The position numbers were made by a program, and so were the translations under genes. The notes beneath the pieces are model-generated. The model saw only the letters and a list, made by a program, of their open reading frames with translations. It did no database searches and was not told the DNA's origin. 64,000 nt of DNA from Microbacterium sp. nov. GSS16 (lineage in GTDB: Bacteria; Actinomycetota; Actinomycetes; Actinomycetales; Microbacteriaceae), in contig NZ_CP116338.1 in NCBI RefSeq assembly GCF_028198145.1, forward strand, positions 992,001 through 1,056,000. The letters are read 5' to 3'. Shown piece by piece: positions 9,339 through 19,097 of the stretch. How positions within the stretch are numbered: position 1 is the stretch's first letter; each line of letters begins with the position of its first letter.

Positions 9339-10087
9339 ACGTGCAGCCCGCATTCTGTCTTCGTCAGTCCGGCCCATCGGCCGGAGCGAGGGTCTTCGCC
9401 GGGGGCGACCGGCCGGGTGCACGGCGCGCAGCCGATCGAGGGGTACCCGCTCGCGATCAGGGGGTTCACCGGCACGTCGTGCACCGTGGCGTAGTCGATG
9501 AGGTCATCGAAGCTCCACGCCGCGACCGGGTTCACCTTCACGAGCCCGTTGCGCTCGTCCCAGACGACCAGTTCGGTCGCCGCGCGGGTGGGCGCCTCGT
9601 CGCGGCGCACACCGGTGAACCACACCTCGTAGCCGCCGAGTGCGCGCTGCAGCGGCTCGACCTTGCGTCGCGCGCAGCACAGGCCGGGATCCCGGGCGAA
9701 CAGGTCGGCGCCGAACTCGGCATCCTGATCCCGCACGCTCTGCGCGGGCTTCACGTCGACGACGTTCACATCGAGCCGCGATGCGACCTCGTCTCTCGTG
9801 AACCTCGTCTCGAGGAAGTGGTAGCCGGTGTCGAGGAAGAGCACGTCGACTCCGGGGAGGCTCTGCGAGACCAGGTGGGGAAGCGCGGCATCCGCCATCG
9901 AGCAGGCGACGGCGGCCTGCGGGACAGCGAAGTTGGCGGCGACCCAGGCGACGACCTCAGCGGGACCGGCCTCGTCGGGCTGACGACTGCGCAGCTCGAG
10001 ATTGCCGCGCTCGGCGAGCGCGCGCAGGTCTGCGGCGGGCCGGCGACCCTCCGACAGGCTCAGGGGCCCATTCTCCGCGGTGCTCAC
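9335..10087 (-). CDS. cysH: Adenylyl-sulfate (APS) reductase, [4Fe-4S] type
   Basis: 250 residues. It holds the iron-sulfur Cys signature CC (137-138) ... C220-x2-C223 that separates APS reductases from PAPS reductases, and the catalytic tail ECGLH at 245-249. It reduces APS to sulfite and AMP using thioredoxin. The start is GTG 10085-10087, overlapping the sir stop as GTGA. Residues 2-16 (STAENGPLSLSEGRR) read through a copy of the CAGGCTCAGGGGCC dispersed repeat (10048-10080), so the real conserved fold begins after ~residue 18. No APS kinase in the operon agrees with direct APS reduction. Confidence 0.94.
   Translation of the reverse strand: MSTAENGPLSLSEGRRPAADLRALAERGNLELRSRQPDEAGPAEVVAWVAANFAVPQAAVACSMADAALPHLVSQSLPGVDVLFLDTGYHFLETRFTRDEVASRLDVNVVDVKPAQSVRDQDAEFGADLFARDPGLCCARRKVEPLQRALGGYEVWFTGVRRDEAPTRAATELVVWDERNGLVKVNPVAAWSFDDLIDYATVHDVPVNPLIASGYPSIGCAPCTRPVAPGEDPRSGRWAGLTKTECGLHV
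10048..10080. repeat. Dispersed CGACAGGCTCAGGG-type repeat at cysH start
   Basis: CCTCCGACAGGCTCAGGGGCC followed by a CATTCTCCGCGG tail resembling the fprA unit. It supplies codons 3-16 of cysH. Confidence 0.65.
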
Positions 10088-11805
10088 TGCAGCGCCTCGT
10101 CGTCAGCGCGGTGCGCCCACTGTGCGAAGGTCTCGTCGGCGCCGTCGCGATCTGCGAGATAGCGGCGGATGACGCGCTCGGCGTAGTGGGCGATGCCGTC
10201 GGCAGGCACCTTCAGGCCGCGCACGGTGCGACCGAGACCGGCCTCCTCACGGTCGACGTTCGCGAGTCCGCCGCCGAGATGCACCTGGTATCCCGGCACC
10301 TGCTGCCCGTTGATGAGCACGAGCTGACCCTTCAACCCGATGTCGGCGGTCTGGATGCGCGCGCACGAGTTCGGGCATCCGTTCACGTGCAGCGTGATGG
10401 GCCGTCCGATCTCGGGCTCGAGCGCGCCCAGGCGCTCCTCCAGCTGCTCGATCGCGCGGGCCGCGTTGACCTTGGTCTCGACGATCGCGAGCTTGCAGAA
10501 CTCGATCCCGGTGCACGCGATCGTGCCGCGACGGAAGAGACTCGGGCGGGCCGACAGGCCCAGGGCGTCGAGGCCGGCGACGAGACTCCCGACGCGGCTC
10601 TCCTCGACGTCGAGCACGAGCAGCTTCTGGTGGGGCGTGGTCCGGATGCGCTGCGAGCCGTGTGCTTCGGCGAGGTCGGCGAGCGCCGTCAAAGTGCTTC
10701 CGGAGACGCGGCCGACAAGCGGGGCGGCGCCGACGAAGAACCGGCCGTCCTTCTGCCGGTGGATGCCGACGTGGTCGCCGAGGCTCTTCGGCTTGGGGGC
10801 CGCGGGGCCGTCGGGCAGCGGGGATTCGAGGTACTCGTTCTCGAGCACCGCGCGGAACTTCTCGGTGCCCCAGTCGGCGAGCAGGAACTTCAGCCGCGCC
10901 TTGTTGCGCAGGCGCCGGTAGCCGTAGTCGCGGAAGATCTGGGTGACGCCGTGCCACACCTCGGCGACGCGCTCGGCCGGCACGAAGGCGCCGAGGCGCT
11001 CGCCGAGTCGGGGGACCACCGACAGCGCGCCGCCGACCCACAGGTCGTAGCCGATGCCGAGTTCGGGGTGCTCGACCGCGACGAAGGCGCAGTCGTTGAT
11101 CTCGTGCACGACGTCGTGGCTCGGGTGCCCGGTGATCGCGGTCTTGTACTTGCGGGGAAGGTTCGACAGCGTCTCATCGCCTAGGAACCGGTCGGCGATC
11201 TCGCGGATCTGCGGGGTGGGGTCGATGAGCTCGTCGGCCGCGATGCCCGCGACGGGCGAGCCGAGGATCACGCGCGGCACGTCGCCGCACGCCTCGGTCG
11301 TGCTGAGGCCGACAGCCTCGAGGCGGCGCCAGATCTCGGGCACGTCCTGCACCTCGACCCAGTGCAGCTGCACGTTCTGCCGGTCGGTGATGTCGGCGGT
11401 GTCGCGGGCGAACTCGGTCGAGATCTCGCCGATCACGCGCAGCTGCCGAGTGGTGAGCTGACCGCCGTCGATGCGCACCCGCATCATGAAGTACTCGTCC
11501 TCGAGCTCGTGGGGCTCGAGCTGAGCGGTGCGCCCGCCGTCGATGCCCGGCTTGCGCTGCGTGTACAGCCCCCACCAGCGGAACCGCCCGTGCAGGTCGG
11601 TCGGATCGATGCTCGCGAAGCCGCCCTGCGCGTAGATCGTCTCGATGCGCTCCCGTACGTTGAGGCCGTCGTCGGCGAGCTTGAACTCCTCGTTCGCGTT
11701 GAGCGGCTCCCGGCCGTCGACGGCCCACTGGCCGTGCGGCTTGGTCGGCGTGCGACTGGTGCGGGTGCGCGCGCCGCGAATCGTCGTCGGCTGCTGGATG
11801 GTCAT
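10084..11805 (-). CDS. sir: Ferredoxin-dependent assimilatory sulfite reductase
   Basis: 573 residues. Two nitrite/sulfite reductase half-domains; the siroheme/[4Fe-4S] ligands are C431 and C437 (CTGIEFC) and C477 and C481 (CPNSC). It reduces sulfite to sulfide with six electrons from ferredoxin. The operon also provides the likely donor chain (NADPH, FprA, FdxA) and the siroheme methylase CobA. A strong RBS (AAAGGAGGG) stands 6 bases before ATG 11803-11805. It is the first gene of the 11-gene operon; two inverted repeats lie 60-120 bases upstream. Nitrite reductase activity is possible for the family, but context favours sulfite. Confidence 0.93.
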   Translation of the reverse strand: MTIQQPTTIRGARTRTSRTPTKPHGQWAVDGREPLNANEEFKLADDGLNVRERIETIYAQGGFASIDPTDLHGRFRWWGLYTQRKPGIDGGRTAQLEPHELEDEYFMMRVRIDGGQLTTRQLRVIGEISTEFARDTADITDRQNVQLHWVEVQDVPEIWRRLEAVGLSTTEACGDVPRVILGSPVAGIAADELIDPTPQIREIADRFLGDETLSNLPRKYKTAITGHPSHDVVHEINDCAFVAVEHPELGIGYDLWVGGALSVVPRLGERLGAFVPAERVAEVWHGVTQIFRDYGYRRLRNKARLKFLLADWGTEKFRAVLENEYLESPLPDGPAAPKPKSLGDHVGIHRQKDGRFFVGAAPLVGRVSGSTLTALADLAEAHGSQRIRTTPHQKLLVLDVEESRVGSLVAGLDALGLSARPSLFRRGTIACTGIEFCKLAIVETKVNAARAIEQLEERLGALEPEIGRPITLHVNGCPNSCARIQTADIGLKGQLVLINGQQVPGYQVHLGGGLANVDREEAGLGRTVRGLKVPADGIAHYAERVIRRYLADRDGADETFAQWAHRADDEALQ

Positions 11806-11838
11806 CGAGGCCCTCCTTTGATGAATGGCTGGGGATCA

Positions 11839-11864
11839 AGGTACGTACTGCGATCCGGGCCGGA
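11839..11864 (-). promoter_or_regulatory. Candidate promoter of the sulfur operon
   Basis: Reading leftward, TTTCCG (about 11859-11864), a 17-base spacer and TACCTT (about 11836-11841) precede the sir start by about 30 bases. The -10 fits the actinobacterial TAnnnT pattern; the -35 is poor, as expected if an activator helps. Two inverted repeats (11869-11883, 11904-11927) stand just upstream of the -35. Tentative. Confidence 0.3.
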
Positions 11865-11868
11865 AACC

Positions 11869-11883
11869 TTCCGTGACACGGAA
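11869..11883. promoter_or_regulatory. Perfect inverted repeat upstream of sir (operator candidate)
   Basis: TTCCGTG-A-CACGGAA, a perfect 7-1-7 palindrome directly upstream of the candidate -35 of the sir operon. Its location suits a sulfur-responsive regulator; it does not match the corynebacterial McbR or CysR boxes as I know them. Confidence 0.5.
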
Positions 11884-11903
11884 AGACCAGGAGGGAAACA
11901 CGG

Positions 11904-11927
11904 CGTCATGTGACGTGAAACATGACG
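11904..11927. promoter_or_regulatory. Second perfect inverted repeat upstream of sir
   Basis: CGTCATG and CATGACG are separated by 10 bases, with a further TGACGTG inside. The centre lies about 40 bases upstream of the 11869-11883 palindrome, roughly four helical turns, so two regulators or a looped dimer could bind one face of the DNA. No gene overlaps it. Confidence 0.45.
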
Positions 11928-12060
11928 CGGCGGGGGTGGCGCGGTCGTCGGATGTGTGCATCCGGTGGCGACGACCGCGCGAGCGCAGGCGATCCACCCG
12001 ACGTAGGACGCAGCCGCGTGAATCCGTCCTGCCTCGGCTTGTTCGCCTGTCTCGGATGGG

Positions 12061-12747
12061 TCAGCCCGGGTGCGCCCCGGCGTATCGCGCGACGACGAGG
12101 TCGACCAGGGCATCCGGGATGCCCTGATCGGGCAGAAGATCGTCGAGCAGCGGCGGCGTGATCGGATGCGCGCCGGCGTGGCGTGCGGCGAGATCGAAGA
12201 AGAACCCGCGTGCGAGCAGATAGGTCGCGACGACGGCATCCGGTGCGGCGGTCAGCGCCGTCGGCAGATCCGGATGCCGGGCGGCGAGATACGCGAGATC
12301 GACGCGCCGGCCGGTGCGGGCGCGCAGCAGTGCGGCCATGCCCTCGGCATCCGGCACCGATCGCTCGTCGCGGGAGCCGGCGACGGCGAGTACGACGGGA
12401 GAGTCGGGGCTCGCGACGCCGCCCAGCCGTTCGGCAAGGGCCTCGGCGAGCAGGGCGTCGGGGCCGAGCGGGTCGGTGACGACGGCATCCGCCTTGTCCA
12501 CCGCGATGCCGTGCAGATCGTGGTGGACGTGGAAGCCCTGCGAGAGCAGCAGCGGCACGATCACGACCGGTCCGTCGATCGCGGCCAGCGCGCTCGCCGC
12601 GTCGGGCTGCTGCACGTCGACGAAAGCCGCCCGCACGTCGACGTCAGGCAGGCGCTCGGTCACGCGCGCGACGAGGGCGGCGATCGAGCGCGCTCCGTCG
12701 GCGTCGGAGGTGCCGTGCGAGACGGCGAGCAGCGCGGGTCGGGCCAT
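12061..12747 (-). CDS. Sirohydrochlorin chelatase-like protein (CbiX/SirB)
   Basis: 228 residues with two tandem chelatase-like halves: N-terminal LLAVSHGTSDADGARSIAAL, where the His after Ser is the usual metal-chelation residue, and a second half from PVVLAVAGSRDERS. CbiX/SirB proteins insert Fe2+ or Co2+ into sirohydrochlorin. Beside sir and cobA, ferrochelation to siroheme is the sensible role; a separate dehydrogenase for precorrin-2 was not seen. It has the same orientation as sir but is separated from it by 255 bases holding regulatory repeats, so it probably belongs to its own transcript that could read through. Confidence 0.82.
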   Translation of the reverse strand: MARPALLAVSHGTSDADGARSIAALVARVTERLPDVDVRAAFVDVQQPDAASALAAIDGPVVIVPLLLSQGFHVHHDLHGIAVDKADAVVTDPLGPDALLAEALAERLGGVASPDSPVVLAVAGSRDERSVPDAEGMAALLRARTGRRVDLAYLAARHPDLPTALTAAPDAVVATYLLARGFFFDLAARHAGAHPITPPLLDDLLPDQGIPDALVDLVVARYAGAHPG

Positions 12748-12851
12748 GCGGGCGACTCTAGATCGCCCGGCCCGGATGCGTGGCGCGTGGCGTCAAACAG
12801 CGAAATGCGACGCTATCGACACAAACCTGAGCCGTGTCATATCAAGTTTGC

Positions 12852-14805
<1,954 letters not shown>

Positions 14806-14807
14806 TC

Positions 14808-15446
14808 ATGACGGACAAGAACTTCGACGAGAACGAGGTTCCGGAGGGGTCGGATGCTCAGGCATCCGGCCCCGCGCCGCAGAACCAGGACGTTCCTGAC
14901 AATCCCGACTCCGCCGAGGCCGCCGCGGCCGAGGGCTCCGACGACGACCTCACGGTCGACGACATCCTGAACGCCGAGCAGATCGACGAGGCGTCCAGCG
15001 AGGACGGCTCCGACGCGGGCATCGTCGACGCCGAGCACGCGCTGCTGACCGACCTGAAGCGCCTGACCGCCGAGTACGCGAATTACCGTCGCCGCACCGA
15101 AGAGCAGCGTCATGTCGAGATCGCCCGCGCCAAGGGCGAGGTCGCCAAGGGCCTGCTGCCCGTGCTCGACGACCTCGACCGTGCCCAGCAGCACGGCGAC
15201 CTCACCGAGGGCTCGGCCTTCGCCGTGATCGCCGACAAGCTGCGCGCGGTGGTCGAGCGCCTCGGCGTCGTCGCCTACGGCGCGCAGGGCGACGAGTTCG
15301 ATCCGCAGCAGCACGAGGCGATCTTCCAGCAGCCGACACCAGGTGTCACCACCTCCACGATCCTCGAGGTCGTCGAGGTCGGCTACCGCCTCGGCGACGT
15401 CGAACTGCGCCCGGCCAAGGTCGTCGTCGCTGTTCCCGCCGAGTAG
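14808..15446 (+). CDS. grpE: Nucleotide exchange factor GrpE
   Basis: 212 residues starting two bases after the dnaK stop. Long acidic disordered N-terminus (to about residue 75), then the coiled-coil helix (LLTDLKRLTAEYANYRRRTE) and a beta-domain ending VVVAVPAE. It releases ADP from DnaK. The segment CGGATGC-TCAG-GCATCCG (14851-14868) near the start is an inverted pair of the genome's favoured word. Confidence 0.96.
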   Translation: MTDKNFDENEVPEGSDAQASGPAPQNQDVPDNPDSAEAAAAEGSDDDLTVDDILNAEQIDEASSEDGSDAGIVDAEHALLTDLKRLTAEYANYRRRTEEQRHVEIARAKGEVAKGLLPVLDDLDRAQQHGDLTEGSAFAVIADKLRAVVERLGVVAYGAQGDEFDPQQHEAIFQQPTPGVTTSTILEVVEVGYRLGDVELRPAKVVVAVPAE

Positions 15447-15459
15447 AAGCAGGTGATCG

Positions 15460-16443
15460 ATGGCTAGCCAGGACTGGTTCGACAAGGACTTCTATAAGAC
15501 GCTGGGCGTCTCGAAGGACGTCTCGGACGCCGATCTGAAGAAGACATATCGCAAGCTCGCCCGCAAGTACCACCCCGACTCCAACCAGGGCGATGCGGCG
15601 GCCGAGGCGAAGTTCAAGGAGATCAGCGAGGCGTACAGCGTGCTCAGCGATGCCGAGCAGCGTCGCGAGTACGACGAGATCCGCGCCATGGGCTCGGGCG
15701 CGCGGTTCACGGCGCCCGGTGCCGGCGGGGCAGGCGGCTTCGAAGACGTCTTCAGCCGGTTCGGGCAGGGCGGTCGCGCGAGCCAGGCCGACTTCGACGA
15801 CATCTTCTCGATGTTCTCGCAGGGCGGCGGCTCGTTCAGCTCCGGTCGATTCGGCCAGCCGACAGGCGGGTACCGCGGCTTCGGCGGCCCGCAGAAGGGC
15901 GCCGACCTCACGGCCACGACCACGCTCGACTTCGCCACGGCGGTGCAGGGAGACACGATCACCCTGCAGGCCGGCGACGGCAAGCCGTTCAAGGTGAAGG
16001 TGCCCGCGGGCGTGAAGGACGGGCAGAAGATACGTCTGCGCGGCCGCGGGCGCCCGTCGCCCGACGGCGGCGAGCCCGGTGACATCGTCGTGCAGGTGAA
16101 GGTGCGCCCGCACCCGGTGTTCACCCGCGACGGACTGAACCTGCGCCTCACGGTGCCGGTGACGTTCACCGAGGCGACACTCGGCGCGACCATCGAGGTG
16201 CCCACGCTCGGCGGCGAGATCGTCAAGCTGCGTGTGGCGCCCGGCACGCCGTCCGGGCGCGTGCTCCGGGTCAAGGGTCGCGGCGTGACGACGGCGAAGG
16301 GCACAGGCGACCTGCTCGCCGAACTGCAGATCGCCGTGCCCTCGCACCTCGACGAGGCCGCCAGGGAGGCGCTCGAGCGCTTCCGCGAGCTCGGCCCCAA
16401 GGAGAACCCGCGCGCCGAGATGATGGCCAAGGCGAAGGCCTGA
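15460..16443 (+). CDS. dnaJ: DnaJ-type co-chaperone without zinc finger
   Basis: 327 residues: J-domain with HPD at 38-40, Gly/Phe-rich segment (~75-135), then two C-terminal beta-domains starting GADLTATTTLDFATAVQGDT. The CxxCxGxG zinc-finger repeats of classical DnaJ are absent and the protein has no Cys at all, so it is a type II, CbpA-like J-protein. It stimulates DnaK ATPase and delivers clients. RBS AGCAGGTG before ATG 15460. Its place between grpE and hspR is the usual actinobacterial operon position. Confidence 0.93.
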   Translation: MASQDWFDKDFYKTLGVSKDVSDADLKKTYRKLARKYHPDSNQGDAAAEAKFKEISEAYSVLSDAEQRREYDEIRAMGSGARFTAPGAGGAGGFEDVFSRFGQGGRASQADFDDIFSMFSQGGGSFSSGRFGQPTGGYRGFGGPQKGADLTATTTLDFATAVQGDTITLQAGDGKPFKVKVPAGVKDGQKIRLRGRGRPSPDGGEPGDIVVQVKVRPHPVFTRDGLNLRLTVPVTFTEATLGATIEVPTLGGEIVKLRVAPGTPSGRVLRVKGRGVTTAKGTGDLLAELQIAVPSHLDEAAREALERFRELGPKENPRAEMMAKAKA

Positions 16444-16445
16444 GC

Positions 16446-16901
16446 ATGGACGCCGATTCGCCCGTCTTCGCGATCGCGGTCGCCGCGGAGCTGGCCGGGA
16501 TGCACCCCCAGACCCTGCGGCAGTACGACCGCATCGGCCTGGTGGTGCCCGGCCGCACCCGCGGCGGCTCGCGGCGCTACTCGATGCGCGACATCGAGCA
16601 GCTCCGCGAGGTCGCCCAGCTCTCGAGCGAGGGGATGAGTCTGCCGGCCATCGCCCGTCTGCTCGACCTGGAGGACGAGGTGCGGATGCTGCGTCGCCGC
16701 GTCAGCGAGCTCGAGGGTGCGCTGCGCGCCGAGCGCGAGAACCGTCCCGGTGTGCGCGTGTTCGCCGCCGGAGCGACGGGGCAGGTCGTCACCCTGCCGT
16801 CGGGGCGGCGCATCCGCCGCTCGACGGAGGTCGTGCTCTGGCATCCGCGCCACGCCGCCGCCGACGCGGACCGGGCCGCAACCGGCGACACCGCCCAGTA
16901 G
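16446..16901 (+). CDS. hspR: Heat-shock repressor HspR (MerR family)
   Basis: 151 residues. MerR-type winged helix (ELAGMHPQTLRQYDRIGLVV, then GGSRRYSMRDIEQLREV) followed by a coiled coil (about 75-100). HspR binds HAIR operators with DnaK as co-repressor. Two HAIRs are present in this window, before dnaK and before clpB, so both would be its targets. It starts 2 bases after the dnaJ stop. A Ser/Ala-rich tail after ~residue 135 is variable in the family. Confidence 0.95.
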   Translation: MDADSPVFAIAVAAELAGMHPQTLRQYDRIGLVVPGRTRGGSRRYSMRDIEQLREVAQLSSEGMSLPAIARLLDLEDEVRMLRRRVSELEGALRAERENRPGVRVFAAGATGQVVTLPSGRRIRRSTEVVLWHPRHAAADADRAATGDTAQ

Positions 16902-16904
16902 CGC

Positions 16905-18260
16905 TCAGATGCCGAGCACGGCCCTCGCGATCAGGAAGTAGATGATCAGGCCCGTCGCGTCGACGAACGTCGTGATGAACGGGTTCGAGAATACCGCCGG
17001 GTCGACCTTCATGGCTCGAGCAGCGAGCGGCATGATGCCGCCGATCGATGCGGCCACCGTGCAGACGGCCACGAGCGTCAGGCCGACGACCAGCCCGACG
17101 TGCCACTCGTAGACGAGCCCGGCGATCGCGAATCCGAGCGTGCCGAGCAGCAGCCCCAGGCACAGCCCCACCCTGACCTCCCGCAAGAGCACCTTGCGCA
17201 GGTCTCGCGGGACGATCTCGCCCAGCGCCAGCGAGCGGGTCACGGTCGTCGCGGCCTGATTGCCGGTGTTGCCCCCGGTGCCGATCAGCAGCGGCACGAA
17301 CAGCGCCAGCACGGTCATCTGCGCGAGGGTCGCCTCGAACGCGTCGAGCACCTGCACGGTCAGGGTCGCGCCGACGGCGAGCACGAGCAGCCACACCACG
17401 CGTGAGCGCACCAGGCGACGGATCGGTGTCGACAGGTACGAGCGGCGCAGCGGCTCGACACCGCCCTGGCGTGCGGCATCCTCGCTCTCCTCCTGCTTCA
17501 GGATGCGGGCGGCATCATCGATCGTGAGGATGCCGACGAGCCGCTGCTCGCCGTCCACCACCGGCAGCGCCAGCAGACCGTAGTCGGTGGTGCGCCGCGC
17601 GGCGACCTCGGCGTCTTCGGTGACCTCGGCGACGTGCGGGTCGCTCATGACGTCCGCGATCAGGGCCTCCTCGTCGGCCGACATCAGATCGCGCAGGCTC
17701 ACGATCCCCACCACCCGGCGCGCGTCGGTCACCGGCAGCGTGTAGACGGTCTCTGCGCTGTCGAGCGCGGCGCGGATGCGCGCGAACGTGTCGCGCACCG
17801 TGAGACGGGGATGCGTGGTGACGAACTCCGGGCTCATGCGCCTGCCGACCGAGTGCTGCGGATAGCCGAGCATGCCCGCGGTCAGGTCGCGCTCCTGCCG
17901 GGTGAGCCCGCGCAGCAGCTGCGGGGCGACCGAGGCCGGCAGCTCGTCGAGCAGCCAGACCCGATCATCCGGATCCATCTCGGCGAACAGCGAGGTCACC
18001 TCTGCGCGGCGCAGCGCGCCGACCAGGTCGCCCCTGGTGCCGGGGGAGAGCGCTTCGAACACGTCGAGTGCCCGTGCCTTCGCGAGCAGCCGGTAGACGA
18101 TCGCGGCGTCCTCGATGCCGAGCCGGTCGACGAGCTCGACCACCTCGGGAACGGACAGCGGGGTCAGCCTGGCTGATGCGCCGGCGAGATCCTGCTCGGA
18201 GATGAGACGGCGGATGTCGTCGGCGGCCTCGGAGACGGACTGGAGCTGGAAAGGAGTCAT
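16905..18260 (-). CDS. mgtE: Magnesium transporter MgtE
   Basis: 451 residues. N-terminal MgtE domain (~1-125, helical repeats such as LPASVAPQLLRGLTRQERDL), two CBS domains (~135-260), then five membrane segments from about residue 285, including LFVPLLIGTGGNTGNQAATT with the GGN pore motif. It is a Mg2+ channel gated by cytosolic Mg2+. It converges with hspR (3-base gap). A 20-codon open frame with its own RBS and two small hairpins lies in its 5' region and may regulate it. Confidence 0.95.
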   Translation of the reverse strand: MTPFQLQSVSEAADDIRRLISEQDLAGASARLTPLSVPEVVELVDRLGIEDAAIVYRLLAKARALDVFEALSPGTRGDLVGALRRAEVTSLFAEMDPDDRVWLLDELPASVAPQLLRGLTRQERDLTAGMLGYPQHSVGRRMSPEFVTTHPRLTVRDTFARIRAALDSAETVYTLPVTDARRVVGIVSLRDLMSADEEALIADVMSDPHVAEVTEDAEVAARRTTDYGLLALPVVDGEQRLVGILTIDDAARILKQEESEDAARQGGVEPLRRSYLSTPIRRLVRSRVVWLLVLAVGATLTVQVLDAFEATLAQMTVLALFVPLLIGTGGNTGNQAATTVTRSLALGEIVPRDLRKVLLREVRVGLCLGLLLGTLGFAIAGLVYEWHVGLVVGLTLVAVCTVAASIGGIMPLAARAMKVDPAVFSNPFITTFVDATGLIIYFLIARAVLGI

Positions 18261-18335
18261 GGCGAGCCTTGATCAGGCACCGCGCGGGAGCGTTGCGGGG
18301 AACGCCGGGGCGTGCGTCGCAGCAGACGCCGCCGC

Positions 18336-18398
18336 TCAGCCGAGCGATGCGGAAGCGGAGGGGATGACGTGTCTGCGACTATGACTGTCACTCGACAT
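18336..18398 (-). CDS. Possible 20-residue leader peptide upstream of mgtE
   Basis: ATG 18396-18398 follows GAGGTGGTTCACC (a fair RBS) and encodes MSSDSHSRRHVIPSASASLG then TGA. It ends 75 bases before the mgtE ATG. The spacer can form GCGTT-N6-AACGC (about 18291-18306) and a second small hairpin. Leader peptides control Mg2+ transporters in enterobacteria (MgtL), so the arrangement is suggestive only. Not homologous to MgtL as far as I can see. Confidence 0.35.
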   Translation of the reverse strand: MSSDSHSRRHVIPSASASLG

Positions 18399-18558
18399 GG
18401 TGAACCACCTCGCTTCCTGGTGCTCGGTCAGAGACGTACCCACCGATCGTACCGGGATGCGCTGCGTCGCCCTCCCAGCGCGGGTCGTGTGCAATAGGGT
18501 TCTCATAGTCGGGGGGCTGCGCAAGGCGGGCCTTCGGCCTGTCACCGGAGGAGAATCC

Positions 18559-19035
18559 ATGCGCACCGCACCCAAGTCCGCCCTGTTCATCACCGCTCTC
18601 GCCCTCGCTGTCGGCCTCTCCGGCTGCTCGGGCGCTCCGGCGGCCGACAGCGGCGACGGCAAGAAGGCCGATGAGAAGCCGGCGGCCAGCAGCCAGAGCG
18701 TCGCCGACGCCTGCCAGCTGTTCGTCGACGAGGGCACCGAGATCAGCAACAAGGCACAGGAGCTCTCGGCTACGGCATCCACCGACCCGGCGGCTGCCGC
18801 CGACGCGCTCGCCGATGTGCAGAAGGAGTTCGAGGCGCTCGGCGAGAAGATCACGAACGAGGAGGTCTCGCCCGTCTACAACGAGTTCGTGTCGGCGTAC
18901 GGCGAGTTCTCGACCATCATCGGCGAGGTCTCGGCCGACCCCTCGCAGGCCAGCGACGCCATGACCAAGGTCAACGACACCGTCAAGAAGGTCTCCGACG
19001 CGAGCACCGAGCTCGGCAAGATCTGCAACGGCTGA
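18559..19035 (+). CDS. Small secreted lipoprotein of unknown function
   Basis: 158 residues from ATG 18559, 4 bases after GGAGGAGAA. Basic N-terminus, hydrophobic helix and lipobox LSGC (Cys at about 23), so a membrane-anchored lipoprotein. The mature part is Lys/Asp/Ser-rich and then largely helical (QSVADACQLFVDEGTEISNK ...), with two Cys (one near 54 and one in the final ICNG) that could form a disulfide. I recognise no enzymatic motif. Monocistronic: divergent from mgtE and followed by a strong terminator. Confidence 0.8.
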   Translation: MRTAPKSALFITALALAVGLSGCSGAPAADSGDGKKADEKPAASSQSVADACQLFVDEGTEISNKAQELSATASTDPAAAADALADVQKEFEALGEKITNEEVSPVYNEFVSAYGEFSTIIGEVSADPSQASDAMTKVNDTVKKVSDASTELGKICNG

Positions 19036-19059
19036 TCCGACCCGCGCGAATCACCGCCG

Positions 19060-19093
19060 AACGGCCCGTCTCCCGCACCGGGGGCGGGCCGTT
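19060..19093 (+). terminator. Terminator after lipoprotein gene
   Basis: AACGGCCCG (19060-19068) pairs perfectly with CGGGCCGTT (19085-19093); followed by TCTCGT. It probably serves both the lipoprotein and the converging lysR-type gene. Confidence 0.8.
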
Positions 19094-19097
19094 CTCG

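Noticed and set aside
11869..11927. Assignment of the sir upstream repeats to McbR or CysR
   Set aside because: The sequences do not resemble the corynebacterial boxes I know, so only unnamed operator candidates are reported.
16902..16904. hspR and mgtE as one transcription unit
   Set aside because: They face each other; the three-base gap is a convergent junction.
18261..18400. M-box riboswitch before mgtE
   Set aside because: The conserved M-box core pairs were not visible; only two small hairpins and a short frame were seen.
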